Shown: one piece after another, positions 33,514-41,982 of the stretch | Layout of the letters: the number at the start of each line of letters is the position of its first letter | How positions within the stretch are numbered: the first letter of the stretch is position 1 | DNA from: an uncultured Ruminococcus sp. | Lineage (GTDB): Bacteria; Bacillota; Clostridia; Oscillospirales; CAG-272 | Assembly: GCA_902762505.1 (NCBI GenBank) | Contig: CACWOQ010000021.1 | Location: 1-56,883 of the forward strand | Direction: 5' to 3' | DNA: 56,883 nt | Position numbers and translations under genes: made by a program | The notes under the pieces: model-generated | What the model was told of the DNA's origin: nothing | The model's input: only the letters and a program-made list of their open reading frames with translations | The model's database searches: none

Positions 33514-34401
33514 ATGATTTATACAGTAACACTGAATCCGTGCGTGGACTGTTACGTTTACACGGATAAAACCGAATACGGAAAAACGAACAGGGCGGAG
33601 CGCATCGCCGCCGTACCGGGCGGCAAGGGCGTGAACGTGAGCGTTGCACTGAAGCGTCTCGGCATTGAGAGTAAGGCGCTGCTTCTGTGCGGCGGCAGGA
33701 CCGGTCAGACCGTGACCGACGGGCTTGAATCCGAAGGCATCCCGTACGAGGCGGTCGAAACGGCGGCGGATACGAGGATAAACGTAAAGCTCGTATGCGG
33801 CGGCGCCGTCACGGAGATCAACGCCCCCGGCGGACCCGTGACGGAGGATGAGAGCCGCAGATTCACGGCGCTTCTGCATAACGTCGGCAAGGACGACGTT
33901 GTGATCCTGTCCGGATCCTGCGCACAGGGGATAAACCGCGGAGCCGTGCTCGGGGCGATCAAAGCCTCCGGCGCGTATTTCGCGGCTGATACGTCGGGCG
34001 CGTTTCTGAAGGAATGCGCCGCCGCCTCGCCGGATCTGATAAAGCCGAATTACGCGGAGCTTTGCGCGCTTCTTGGATACGAACCGGGAAAAGACGGGCT
34101 CGAAGCGGCGCTTGCGGGGATCCCGGCGAAAGCCGTGCTTCTGTCGGACGGGGAAAAAGGCGCGTATCTGTACGAAAACGGATCGCTTTGTCACCTTCCG
34201 GTAAACGGCGCCGGCTTCACCGTCAAAAACGCGACGGGCGCGGGCGACAGTATGATAGCCGGGTATCTGTACGGCAAACGGACCGGAGCCGATCCGCTCG
34301 CCTGCGCGGTTTCCGCCGGCTCGGCTACGGCTTACTGCGACGGTATATTCGATAAAGAAACGTTTGATCGCGTACTTGAAACTTACGAAGGGAGGATCTG
34401 A
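33514..34401 (+). CDS. fruK: 1-phosphofructokinase (PfkB family)
   Basis: 295 residues. Start MIYTVTLNPCVDCYV, the FruK/LacC-type N-terminus; PfkB signature 1 at PGGKGVNVSVALKRLG and signature 2 at ATGAGDSMIAGYLYG, with the catalytic Asp in GAGDS. The family phosphorylates fructose-1-phosphate; tagatose-6-phosphate kinases look almost the same, so the exact sugar is uncertain. No PTS or fructose repressor gene is adjacent. The leader is very short with no clear ribosome site, and the kinase gene next to it starts on the base after the stop. Confidence 0.9.
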   Translation: MIYTVTLNPCVDCYVYTDKTEYGKTNRAERIAAVPGGKGVNVSVALKRLGIESKALLLCGGRTGQTVTDGLESEGIPYEAVETAADTRINVKLVCGGAVTEINAPGGPVTEDESRRFTALLHNVGKDDVVILSGSCAQGINRGAVLGAIKASGAYFAADTSGAFLKECAAASPDLIKPNYAELCALLGYEPGKDGLEAALAGIPAKAVLLSDGEKGAYLYENGSLCHLPVNGAGFTVKNATGAGDSMIAGYLYGKRTGADPLACAVSAGSATAYCDGIFDKETFDRVLETYEGRI

Positions 34402-35313
34402 ATGGGATTCAAAACGGAATTTTCAGACGGTAAAAGAGTGCTTCTGATAATGAACCCGAAGGCGGGAAGAACAACGTCGAAATTGAGGATAGAGACGTTT
34501 CAGAGGACTCTTGAAAAATACGGCTTCAAACCGGAGCTGCATCTTACTGAATACGCCGGGCATTCGACCGTTATCGCAGAACAGTACGGCGAGGATTTCG
34601 ACATGATCGTCTGCAGCGGCGGCGACGGAACGCTGAACGAAGTCGTAAGCGGTATAATGAAGCTCGATAAAAAGCCCGTCCTCGGGTATCTGCCCGCCGG
34701 AACGACGAACGATTTCGCGAAGACGATAAAAGTCCCGAAGCTTATAGAGCCGTCCGTCGCGATGATGGCGAAAGGAAAGATACAGACGGTCGACTGCGGA
34801 ACCTTCAACGGAAGGACGTTCGTTTACGTCGCCTCGTTCGGCGCCTTCACAAAAGTCTCGTACGCGACCTCCCAGGACGCGAAAAACGTGTTCGGACGCG
34901 GCGCGTATATTTTCGACGGGATACAGAGCGCGTTTGAGATACGCCCGTATCACGCCCGCGTTACGACGGACGACGCCGTGTACGAGGACGATTTCATCTT
35001 CGGCGCCGTCACCAATTCGCTTTGCGTCGGCGGGGTTATGAACCTTCCGCGCGACATGGTCGGACTGTCGGACGGCAAATTCGAGGTGCTTTTGATCAAA
35101 AACGTCGAAAACCCCGAGGATCTGCCGGACACGATCCACGCGTGCATCGATCTCAATTACGACAACGACAACGTGATACTTACGCAGTCGTCGTCGGTCA
35201 CGATCGAATTCGACGAGGATACGCCGTTCACGAACGACGGCGAATACGCCGGCGCGCACAGACGCGTGGAGATCAAAAACGTAAATCCGGGATACGATAT
35301 GCTTATCCCTTGA
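34402..35313 (+). CDS. diacylglycerol kinase-like lipid kinase (YegS/BmrU family)
   Basis: 303 residues. Motifs of the DAG-kinase catalytic domain: LLIMNPKAGRTTSK, MIVCSGGDGTLNEVVSG (nucleotide loop GGDGT), LGYLPAGTTNDFAKTI, and later VGLSDGKFEVLLIKN. Members phosphorylate diacylglycerol or related lipids at the membrane. GAGGATCTG precedes an ATG that directly abuts the fruK stop, so the two are one unit. Confidence 0.92.
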   Translation: MGFKTEFSDGKRVLLIMNPKAGRTTSKLRIETFQRTLEKYGFKPELHLTEYAGHSTVIAEQYGEDFDMIVCSGGDGTLNEVVSGIMKLDKKPVLGYLPAGTTNDFAKTIKVPKLIEPSVAMMAKGKIQTVDCGTFNGRTFVYVASFGAFTKVSYATSQDAKNVFGRGAYIFDGIQSAFEIRPYHARVTTDDAVYEDDFIFGAVTNSLCVGGVMNLPRDMVGLSDGKFEVLLIKNVENPEDLPDTIHACIDLNYDNDNVILTQSSSVTIEFDEDTPFTNDGEYAGAHRRVEIKNVNPGYDMLIP

Positions 35314-35327
35314 CATCAGAGGAAGAT

Positions 35328-36815
35328 ATGAAAAAACTTATTTCAGTCATTTGTGCGGCGGTCATGCTTTTTTCACTTTGCCTTACCGCACACGGAGCAA
35401 ACGCTATGAAAAACAGTGAACAACGAGGTCTTCACGTCGAACAGGACGGCTTGATCACACTCGAGGGAAAACCGTTTTACGGCTTCGGCGTAAACTACTA
35501 CGGCGCGTACGCCAGATACGCGGAAGCGGAGGGACAGCCCGAGGAGCAGTTCAAGGCGGGCATCGCGGGACTTGCGTCCTATAATATACCGTTCATACGC
35601 ATGCCGCTTTGCGCCTATTATCCGTCGTATTACGAAATGTACGACAACGACCCCGAAAAGCTGTTTTCGTACATGAAAAAAGTCCTTGACGAATGTGAAA
35701 AGAATCACATAGGCGTCATTGGCTCTCTCATGTGGTGGGTTTCCGTCATCCCGGCGCACCTCAAAGCGAAACGCGCCGATATGGGCGTTATCGGCAGCGA
35801 GGTGCTCGAATACGCGAAGAAATATACGGCAGACGTGGTCTCCCGCTTCGCTGATCACCCTGCCATATGGGGCTGGGAGATCGGCAATGAATACAACCTC
35901 GAAGCCGATCTGTGCGACAGGAATCTTAAAATGTTCCTGTGGCCCGAAGGGATCCCCGGAATGCCGCTCGACAACGTCAACGGATACGATTATTTCACGT
36001 CCGAGGAGCTTGCGGTATTCTACGCGGAGATCGCAAAGGTCATAAGAGAATATGACGGTTACAGACTCATAACGACCGGCAACGGCGAGATGCGTCCGTC
36101 TGCTTACGCCCTTTACAAATCCGGACAGAAGAAGGACAAAAACCACGTCTGGGATCTCAGATGGGACGGAAGCACGCTCAAACATTTTGAAAAAATGAAC
36201 GAGATATACAATCCCGATCCCATAGACACGCTTTGCTTCCATCTGCAGAGCGGATCGTTCGACGGAAGCAAAAAATACGTGATGGAATTCAACGTGTTCG
36301 GAAAAACGCTTTCAAGCGAGGAATATTTCCGCGCGTATTACGACGTGGCGAAAAAGCTCGGAAAAGCGTGCTTCTTCGGCGAATTCGGCGATATGCTTGA
36401 AATGGAGACCGCGCCCGACGTGATTGAAAAGTTCAGAGAAGTGACTGACGCCATATCCGCGTCCGGCATACAGATCGCCGCGCTGTGGCAGTTCCAGGAC
36501 TACACGGACGAAGGCGTGGCGGGACAAAAGCTTGCAGTCCTGTCGGAGCTGAATAAAAAGCTGGTCGCGGACGGAAAGCAGGACACCGCCGCGGCGTGGT
36601 CTGATAAGTCGGCAGGCACGGAGGAGACGACCGTTACGGATACGGTGACGGAACCGGAAACGGTAACGGAAACGGAACCGTTCACGGAGGTCGGCGTGGA
36701 TGACCGGGGCTCGAAAAAAGGCGTTTCGCCGCTTGCGTTCATAATCCCCGCGGTCGCCGTCGCTGCTGCGGTATGCGCTGCGGTGATCGTGATAATAAAG
36801 AAAAAAAAGGCTTAA
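35328..36815 (+). CDS. secreted, membrane-anchored glycoside hydrolase family 5-like enzyme
   Basis: 495 residues from the ATG at 35328 (GAGGAAG upstream). A signal peptide (1-25, ending AHGANA) is followed by a TIM barrel: GVNYYGAYARYA, IPFIRMPL, acid/base Glu188 in WGWEIGNEYNL, then nucleophile Glu352 in CFFGEFGD and LWQFQDYTDEG. This is the clan GH-A, GH5-like layout (mannanase or glucanase type). Then come a Thr/Glu-rich spacer of about 30 residues (TEETTVTDTVTEPETVTE) and a C-terminal helix (468-490) ending KKKKA, which ties the enzyme to the membrane from outside. The substrate cannot be read from the sequence. Confidence 0.85.
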   Translation: MKKLISVICAAVMLFSLCLTAHGANAMKNSEQRGLHVEQDGLITLEGKPFYGFGVNYYGAYARYAEAEGQPEEQFKAGIAGLASYNIPFIRMPLCAYYPSYYEMYDNDPEKLFSYMKKVLDECEKNHIGVIGSLMWWVSVIPAHLKAKRADMGVIGSEVLEYAKKYTADVVSRFADHPAIWGWEIGNEYNLEADLCDRNLKMFLWPEGIPGMPLDNVNGYDYFTSEELAVFYAEIAKVIREYDGYRLITTGNGEMRPSAYALYKSGQKKDKNHVWDLRWDGSTLKHFEKMNEIYNPDPIDTLCFHLQSGSFDGSKKYVMEFNVFGKTLSSEEYFRAYYDVAKKLGKACFFGEFGDMLEMETAPDVIEKFREVTDAISASGIQIAALWQFQDYTDEGVAGQKLAVLSELNKKLVADGKQDTAAAWSDKSAGTEETTVTDTVTEPETVTETEPFTEVGVDDRGSKKGVSPLAFIIPAVAVAAAVCAAVIVIIKKKKA

Positions 36816-37020
36816 AAGACAAAAAGTAAAAGAATAAAAGTATAAAAATATTGACAAACTGCAAAGACTTTAAAAAAAATTTGTTTAGGTGTAAAAAACC
36901 GTGTTAAAAATACGTCTAATAAAGTAGAAGACGAAAAACACTTCGAAAGGAGCGTTCGGGTAAAAAAACCGTAACAAATCATCTTGCTCTGCTCGGAAAT
37001 ATGGTTAAGGAGTAACAGAT
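36816..37020 (+). other. AT-rich intergenic leader before the serpin gene
   Basis: 205 nt, strongly A/T-rich. TTGACA at 36850-36855 has no convincing -10 partner 17 nt on. AAGGAG (37007-37012) is the serpin ribosome site. I see no small gene or terminator hairpin here. Confidence 0.5.
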
Positions 37021-38352
37021 TTGGTCATGAAAAGAATTATCGCTTTGATTTTAGCGCTGCTGATTGTTTCGGCGCTTGCCGCGTCGTGCGCGCTGCGTCC
37101 CGAAGATACGCAGCCGGCTTCTTCCGGTGAAACTGAAACAAACGCCGAAACAAAAACTGAAACTGCGGCGGACAAACCCGCCGTGCCGGGACCTTCAAAT
37201 CTTGAAAACAAGCTTGACGGATTTGATTATGATCTTATGAACTACGTTGAACAAAAGCTCGGCGGGCAAAGTTATATGATCTCGCCGCTTTCGTTCAAAT
37301 ACGCACTCGGAATGCTTGTCGCGGGCGCGGACGGACAAACGCTTGAACAGCTGAAAACGGCGATCGGCATAGATTCGGTATCGGAGCTTGAAGATCATAT
37401 CAAAAGCTTCAACGGCTTCGAAGGCTGCTTCAATGAGGCGGTGAAGAAATACGCCGAGACCTACAATGCGCTCCCGGACGATCAGAAACAGTATTACGAC
37501 GAGCCGTCCGGCGCGCTCAGAGTCGCCAACTCGATCTGGAAAAGAAACGATATCCCCGATTTTCTGCATGGTTATAAAGACGCCGTTTCGTCGTATTACG
37601 CCGAATACCGCGATTTTACATTAGATAAGGTCATAGCAGACGTAAACGCTTGGGCGAACGAAAAGACCGAGGGTATGATACCGGAACTTCTTCCGGAAAA
37701 TTACGATACTACAGATCTTGCCGTGATACTTATGAACGCGCTGTATTACAAAAACGCATGGGCAAACGAATTTTTTGAAGCGCCGGACAGAGATTTCACG
37801 ACTGTAAAAAATCAGACGGTAAAAAAGAAATTCATATCTTCGACCGAAAACTACCGGTATTATTCCGACGAACAAACGACGCTCGTCGCCGTGCCGATGA
37901 AAAACGGCGTTGATATGATCTTCGTTTTGGGAAGCGCCGAAAATCTGACCGAAAAACTGTCGAAAGCCGAGCGGCGCATAGTAAGAGTTATCATACCGGA
38001 ATTTGAAATAGAGACTTCTTTATCCGATAAACAACTCGTTGATTTTCTGAAAGACCGCGGAGCGGCGGACGCTTTTTCAAGCAAAAAAGCCGACTTTTCG
38101 CGGATGTTTGATCCCGATAAGGAAACGGTCTACGTTGACGACATAGTACAAAAGGCAAAAATAAAGCTCGATAAAACGGGCGTAGAAGCCGCCGTGGTGA
38201 CCGCGATCATGATGAAAGACGAATGTGCGACGGAAGTGATAGATCCGATCGAATTTGTCGCGGATAAGCCGTTCAGATTCTTTATTATGACAGCCAAGAC
38301 CGAATGGGCGGCGGAAGGCATGGTAATGTTTGAAGGCAGACTTGCGGAATAA
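37021..38352 (+). CDS. lipoprotein serpin (serine/cysteine protease inhibitor)
   Basis: 443 residues. A lipobox, ALAASC (Cys23), after a hydrophobic signal, then a Thr/Glu-rich tether. From residue 64 a full serpin fold is visible: ISPLSFKYALGMLVAGADGQT, VANSIWKR, VNAWANEKTEGMIPELLP, ILMNALYYKNAW, VIIPEFEIETSLSDKQL, and the end ADKPFRFFIMTA...GMVMFEGRL. The hinge TGVEAAVVTAIMM (386-398) has the small residues needed for loop insertion, so it should be inhibitory; the scissile bond falls near KDEC (399-402). TTG at 37021 fits the AAGGAG spacing; ATG at 37027 is the alternative. Bacterial serpins are uncommon; in gut bacteria they block host or bacterial proteases. Confidence 0.93.
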   Translation: MVMKRIIALILALLIVSALAASCALRPEDTQPASSGETETNAETKTETAADKPAVPGPSNLENKLDGFDYDLMNYVEQKLGGQSYMISPLSFKYALGMLVAGADGQTLEQLKTAIGIDSVSELEDHIKSFNGFEGCFNEAVKKYAETYNALPDDQKQYYDEPSGALRVANSIWKRNDIPDFLHGYKDAVSSYYAEYRDFTLDKVIADVNAWANEKTEGMIPELLPENYDTTDLAVILMNALYYKNAWANEFFEAPDRDFTTVKNQTVKKKFISSTENYRYYSDEQTTLVAVPMKNGVDMIFVLGSAENLTEKLSKAERRIVRVIIPEFEIETSLSDKQLVDFLKDRGAADAFSSKKADFSRMFDPDKETVYVDDIVQKAKIKLDKTGVEAAVVTAIMMKDECATEVIDPIEFVADKPFRFFIMTAKTEWAAEGMVMFEGRLAE

Positions 38353-38425
38353 CCGTTTATTTTGTCACGGTACAGAAGTTTTGGGAGCTGATATAAAACC
38401 GAACGGAAATAAACAAATAAAAAAA

Positions 38426-38470
38426 CATCGACTCACCGCGAAAAAAACGATGAGTCGGTTTTCTTTTTTG
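38426..38470. terminator. bidirectional terminator between serpin and ruvX
   Basis: CGACTCA (38429-38435) / TGAGTCG (38451-38457), flanked by A-rich sequence on the left and TTTTCTTTTTT on the right, usable from both strands. Confidence 0.75.
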
Positions 38471-38479
38471 CCAACGCCG

Positions 38480-38899
38480 TTAAATCTGACGGCGAATGGA
38501 ATCAAGGTAAGCCTGAAGGATTATTTCGGCGGCGAGCTTGTCAACTTTTTCTTTGCGCTTTTTGCCGCGGACGTTGTTTTCGGACAGATACATATGCGCG
38601 GAAACCGTCGTCAGCCGTTCGTCATACAGGATAACGTTCACACCGCAGACCTCTTTCAACAGGTTTGCGAATTCGTGCGCTTTTTCGGAACGCGGTCCGC
38701 GCGTCCCGTTCATGTTGACGGGATCGCCGAGAACGATATGAGTTATACCGTACTGCAAAACGTATTCATTTATCTTTTCGGCGAGCTTCGGCGGCCATTC
38801 TTCTTTGATTATGCCGACACCGTTCGCCAGTATATTCGTCTCGTCCGAGACGGCTATGCCCGTACGGACGTCGCCGTAATCAACTCCGAGGTATCTCAT
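38480..38899 (-). CDS. ruvX: putative Holliday junction resolvase RuvX (YqgF)
   Basis: 139 residues from the ATG at 38899, preceded by GAAGGAG. RNase H-like fold: MRYLGVDYGDVRTGIAVSDE with catalytic Asp in VDYG, ITHIVLGDPVNMNGTRG, and VILYDERLTTVSAHMYL; the last acidic residue is in KVDKLAAEIILQAYLD. YqgF proteins act in pre-16S rRNA processing as well as being proposed resolvases. There is no stop codon between this start and the zinc-ribbon coding stretch upstream, so a fused longer product is also possible. Confidence 0.92.
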   Translation of the reverse strand: MRYLGVDYGDVRTGIAVSDETNILANGVGIIKEEWPPKLAEKINEYVLQYGITHIVLGDPVNMNGTRGPRSEKAHEFANLLKEVCGVNVILYDERLTTVSAHMYLSENNVRGKKRKEKVDKLAAEIILQAYLDSIRRQI

Positions 38900-39109
38900 C
38901 CTGTCTCCTTCGGTAAACAGCGTGCAGCCCTGACGGCGGAACTGCTCGATCTTTTCGTATAAACTCATCTGCGTCACGGAAAAGTGCTTTGACAGGCAGT
39001 CTATACAGAAGAATCCGGTCGCTCCGCGGTTCACGAGCTTTTTATGCAGGGCGGCTTCGTCATCTGAGACAGCCGCCCCGCATCCTTTACATCTTATAAC
39101 CGTACCGTT
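38900..39109 (-). CDS. small zinc-ribbon protein, in frame with ruvX and lacking its own stop
   Basis: About 70 residues read in the same frame as ruvX. VIRCKGCGAAVSDDEAALHK and GFFCIDCLSKHF give two CxxC pairs, a zinc ribbon, and the stretch ends EQFRRQGCTLF, which looks like a natural C-terminus; five more codons then enter RuvX. Possible starts are poor: TTG at 39109 inside the GH27 gene, with no ribosome site. Either the pair is a genuine zinc-ribbon-RuvX fusion or a stop codon has been lost. I believe this small protein is found alone in other clostridia, from memory only. Confidence 0.65.
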
Positions 39110-40215
39110 TTGCAAACGTATACGCGGCAGTCGTGCGCGGCGAGCTTTTCGGTGCGCGTGCGCTCGACGCTGATCTGCTCGCCCGTGAAGACGTCTCTGC
39201 CGGTCAGCCCGTGACCGCAGCCGTCCCACAGACCGACGTTCGTGAGATCGAGGCAGAGCTCGGCTTCTTCATCTGCGAAGTTGACGAACATGAGGGCGTA
39301 TTCATTGTCGGACAGATGACGGAAGAAGGTAAGACCCTTGTTCCCGTTGTCGCCGCAGACGAACGCCGTTCTGCATTCCTCGTCCTGGTTGATCCTGAGC
39401 AGATCTTTGTTTTTGAGAAGCTTCAGGGAGGTTTCGTTTACGTCGCGCAGATCGCAGCCGATCATCAGCGGAGAACCGAAAACGCACCAGACGGCGAAAT
39501 GAGTCCTGTAATCAACGTCCGTGCAGCCGCCGTTTTTGACGTTGCCGCGGTTGTACATACCGACGATGAGCATGTCTATGTCGTTGTAGCAGCCTATACC
39601 GGAGTATGCGAGCTTGTCGACCTGGGACAGAGCTATATCTCGTACCGAGGAGAAGTTGTCGTTTATATCGCCCGTGGAGCGGTACATACCGGCGCCGCAG
39701 GAGCGGATCCACGTTTCAACGTGATCGGAGCCCCAGTTGCAGGCGGAGAAGAGTATGTCGCGTCCGGATTCCTTGAGCGCAAGCCCCATGGTGTGATACA
39801 GAAGGGGACCGTTGCTGCCCTGCGGAACGTTGCAGAAATCGTATTTGAGAAAGTCCACGCCGAAGGAGGCGAAAAGCTTCGCGTCGCGGAATTCGTTGTG
39901 ATAGCTTGACGGATATCCGGCGCAGGTCTTGACGCCGGCGCAGGAATACATACCGAATTTCAGTCCCTTTGAATGGATGTAATCGGCGAGGTATTTCATA
40001 CCGTGAGGGAACTTTACCGGGTCTGTGACGATGTCGCCGTTTTCATCGCGCTCGCGCAGAGACCAGCAGTCGTCGATGACGACGTATTCGTAGCCGGCGT
40101 CCTTGAGTCCTTTTTCGACGATCATGTCGGCGGTCTGCATCAGAAGCTCCTCGCTTATGTTTTCACCGAAGGTGTTCCACGAGTTCCAGCCGAGCGGAGG
40201 TCTTTTAGTGTACAT
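39094..40215 (-). CDS. alpha-galactosidase, glycoside hydrolase family 27
   Basis: 373 residues, no signal peptide, so cytoplasmic. Diagnostic blocks: PPLGWNSWNTFGENISEE, YVVIDDCWSLRERDENGD, the nucleophile Asp126 in LKYDFCNV, and acid/base Asp183 in RSTGDINDN. The C-terminal beta domain is present. It removes terminal alpha-galactosyl units (melibiose, raffinose or galactomannan side chains). Start ATG with AAGGAGAA, 11 nt after rpiB. It sits inside a housekeeping run (tsaE-tsaB-rpiB before, zinc ribbon-ruvX after), so it seems to have been inserted there and expressed with it. Confidence 0.95.
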   Translation of the reverse strand: MYTKRPPLGWNSWNTFGENISEELLMQTADMIVEKGLKDAGYEYVVIDDCWSLRERDENGDIVTDPVKFPHGMKYLADYIHSKGLKFGMYSCAGVKTCAGYPSSYHNEFRDAKLFASFGVDFLKYDFCNVPQGSNGPLLYHTMGLALKESGRDILFSACNWGSDHVETWIRSCGAGMYRSTGDINDNFSSVRDIALSQVDKLAYSGIGCYNDIDMLIVGMYNRGNVKNGGCTDVDYRTHFAVWCVFGSPLMIGCDLRDVNETSLKLLKNKDLLRINQDEECRTAFVCGDNGNKGLTFFRHLSDNEYALMFVNFADEEAELCLDLTNVGLWDGCGHGLTGRDVFTGEQISVERTRTEKLAAHDCRVYVCKTVRL

Positions 40216-40226
40216 GTCGTTTCTCC

Positions 40227-40682
40227 TTATTTATTATTATCAAGAGCGTTCAGCATATCGACTCTCGTCTGATGTCTGCCGCCTTCGAATTCGGTGTTGA
40301 GGAACAGCTTGACCATATCCGTCGCAAGCCCGAAGCCCAAGACTCTGCCGCCGAGGCAGAGGACGTTCGCGTCGTTGTGCTGACGCGTCATGCGCGCGGA
40401 ATAAGTGTCGGAGCAGCAAGCCGCGCGGATCCCCGCGTGTTTGTTCGCCGCCATGCTCATACCGATGCCGGTGCCGCAGACAAGTATGCCTCTGTAGCAT
40501 TCGCCGCTCTGTATCGCGCGGCAGACCTTGTCCGCGTAGTCGGGGTAGTTGACGGATTCGCCGTCACAGCCGAAATCCCTGTATTCGATATTGTCTGCGT
40601 CAAGCATATCCTTGATGAATTCCTTGAGCTCGTAGCCGCCGTGATCGCAGCCTATCGCGAGTATCTTTTTTTCGTTTTTCAT
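40227..40682 (-). CDS. rpiB: ribose-5-phosphate isomerase B
   Basis: 151 residues. AIGCDHGGYELKEFIK at the N-terminus, active-site Cys in ILVCGTGIGMSMAANK, and DTYSARMTRQHNDANVLCLGGRV, all diagnostic for RpiB of the pentose phosphate pathway. AAGGAGT precedes the ATG, which overlaps the tsaB stop by 4 nt. A second, more divergent RpiB/LacA-type gene lies at 48306-48896. Confidence 0.96.
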   Translation of the reverse strand: MKNEKKILAIGCDHGGYELKEFIKDMLDADNIEYRDFGCDGESVNYPDYADKVCRAIQSGECYRGILVCGTGIGMSMAANKHAGIRAACCSDTYSARMTRQHNDANVLCLGGRVLGFGLATDMVKLFLNTEFEGGRHQTRVDMLNALDNNK

Positions 40683-41371
40683 ATTGACTCCTTTTCTTTT
40701 CTGACTCTCTCTGCCTGAGAAGGTCTTAAATATACCGGTTTGTATTTAAGATCGGAGAAATCCGATCCTTCGGGCGCGTTTTCGTATATCCGCTTCGCCA
40801 GACGGGCGACGCTTGAAGCGCGCGGATATATCAGATCGCAGGGCGTCTGTTCATAGACTCTGTCCGGCATAAGCTTTTTTGCAAGCTCATGACCGTCTCC
40901 GCATAAAAGTACGGGAGAGGAGTACGCCGAAAGCTCGGCGTCAAGCTCGGCGGCGGAGATCGCCCTGTCCTCCGTCAGCCTTTGTCCGTTTCTGAAAAGC
41001 GCGTTGTAGAACTGACCGCGCCGCGCGTCCATAACGGGACATACGAGTACGTCTTTGTATGACGAGAAGGGCAGCGCCGCCGCTTCGAGCGTGGAAACTC
41101 CAACGCACGGCAGACCCTTGCCGAACGCAAGTCCGAGCAGGATCGACGCTCCGATACGTACGCCGGTGAACGAACCGGGACCGGCAGTTCCGGCGAACAT
41201 GGTGACGTCCCCGATATTTTTGCAAGAGTACGCGAACAGCCCTTCTATCATGGGCATCAGGGTCGCGCTGTGGGTTATCCCGGCGTTGCAGAAGCTTTCG
41301 GCGACGACCCTGTCCCCGTCGAGCAGAGCGCAGGAAGCGGTGACGGACGAAGTGTCAATCGCAAGTATCAT
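40679..41371 (-). CDS. tsaB: tRNA threonylcarbamoyladenosine biosynthesis protein TsaB
   Basis: 230 residues. N-terminal ASKHA strand MILAIDTSSVTASCALLDGD and the GITHSATLMPMIEGLF and GPGSFTGVRIGASILLGLA blocks are those of TsaB, the TsaD partner in t6A37 formation. It overlaps tsaE by 17 nt and rpiB by 4 nt, with AGGAGG upstream. tsaD itself is not in the window. Confidence 0.96.
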   Translation of the reverse strand: MILAIDTSSVTASCALLDGDRVVAESFCNAGITHSATLMPMIEGLFAYSCKNIGDVTMFAGTAGPGSFTGVRIGASILLGLAFGKGLPCVGVSTLEAAALPFSSYKDVLVCPVMDARRGQFYNALFRNGQRLTEDRAISAAELDAELSAYSSPVLLCGDGHELAKKLMPDRVYEQTPCDLIYPRASSVARLAKRIYENAPEGSDFSDLKYKPVYLRPSQAERVRKEKESI

Positions 41372-41771
41372 CTGTTTCTATCCTCCTCCCGTCGCCCTGA
41401 CGGCTTATCGTTACGCGGATCGCGCCGTCCGGTACGGCGTCCGGACACTTTTCGCACCATTCGCAGAAAACGATGCTGTCTTTGAGCGGCAGATCGTAGT
41501 AGCCGGTGCTGTAAAGATCGTCGTCGTCATCGATCCTGTACAGATCGAGATGATACACGGGTATGCTGCCGCCGTAGCTGTTTATTATCGCATACGTGGG
41601 ACTGCATACCGCCGCGTCCGGGCAAAGCACTGTCGCCGCGCCGCGGACGAACGCCGTTTTCCCGGCTCCGAGATCGCCGTAAAGCGCGACGAAGGAACCC
41701 GGTGCGAGTTTTTTTGCAAGACGCGCGCCGGCGTCTTCCGTTGCCTGCGTGCTGTCTGAATATAAAACCAA
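41355..41771 (-). CDS. tsaE: tRNA threonylcarbamoyladenosine biosynthesis ATPase TsaE
   Basis: 138 residues. P-loop YGDLGAGKTAFVRGAA, then SPTYAIINSYGGSIPVYHLDLYRID and the FCEWCEKCPDAVPDGAIRV ending, as in TsaE, which drives the TsaBD cycle. The start is TTG at 41771, set by GGAGGT 8 nt upstream. First gene of the unit tsaE-tsaB-rpiB-GH27-zinc ribbon-ruvX. Confidence 0.95.
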   Translation of the reverse strand: MVLYSDSTQATEDAGARLAKKLAPGSFVALYGDLGAGKTAFVRGAATVLCPDAAVCSPTYAIINSYGGSIPVYHLDLYRIDDDDDLYSTGYYDLPLKDSIVFCEWCEKCPDAVPDGAIRVTISRQGDGRRIETDDTCD

Positions 41772-41805
41772 CGGTTTTTACCTCCAATGCTGGTCTTCTT
41801 GCGGC

Positions 41806-41834
41806 ATTATAACACATAAAGTGTAAAAAATAAA
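41806..41834 (-). promoter_or_regulatory. promoter of the tsaE unit
   Basis: Perfect TATAAT (41806-41811) with TGTGT before it and a weak TTTATT -35 (41829-41834) at 17 nt. Confidence 0.55.
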
Positions 41835-41863
41835 GTCATTTACAAAAAATTTTTTTATCATGG

Positions 41864-41892
41864 TGTACAAAACTAAAAAAATAGTGTATAAT
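41864..41892 (+). promoter_or_regulatory. promoter of the S1-protein gene
   Basis: TGTACA (41864-41869), 17 nt ending TAGTG, TATAAT (41887-41892), about 90 nt before the ATG. It is divergent from the tsaE promoter. Confidence 0.65.
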
Positions 41893-41982
41893 GGAAGGCA
41901 AAGCGCGGTTTGCGTTCTTCAGCTGCATAATTTCCGGTTTGCGGTAATAGTATTTACCAGCATTTTATCGGAGGTTATTGTT

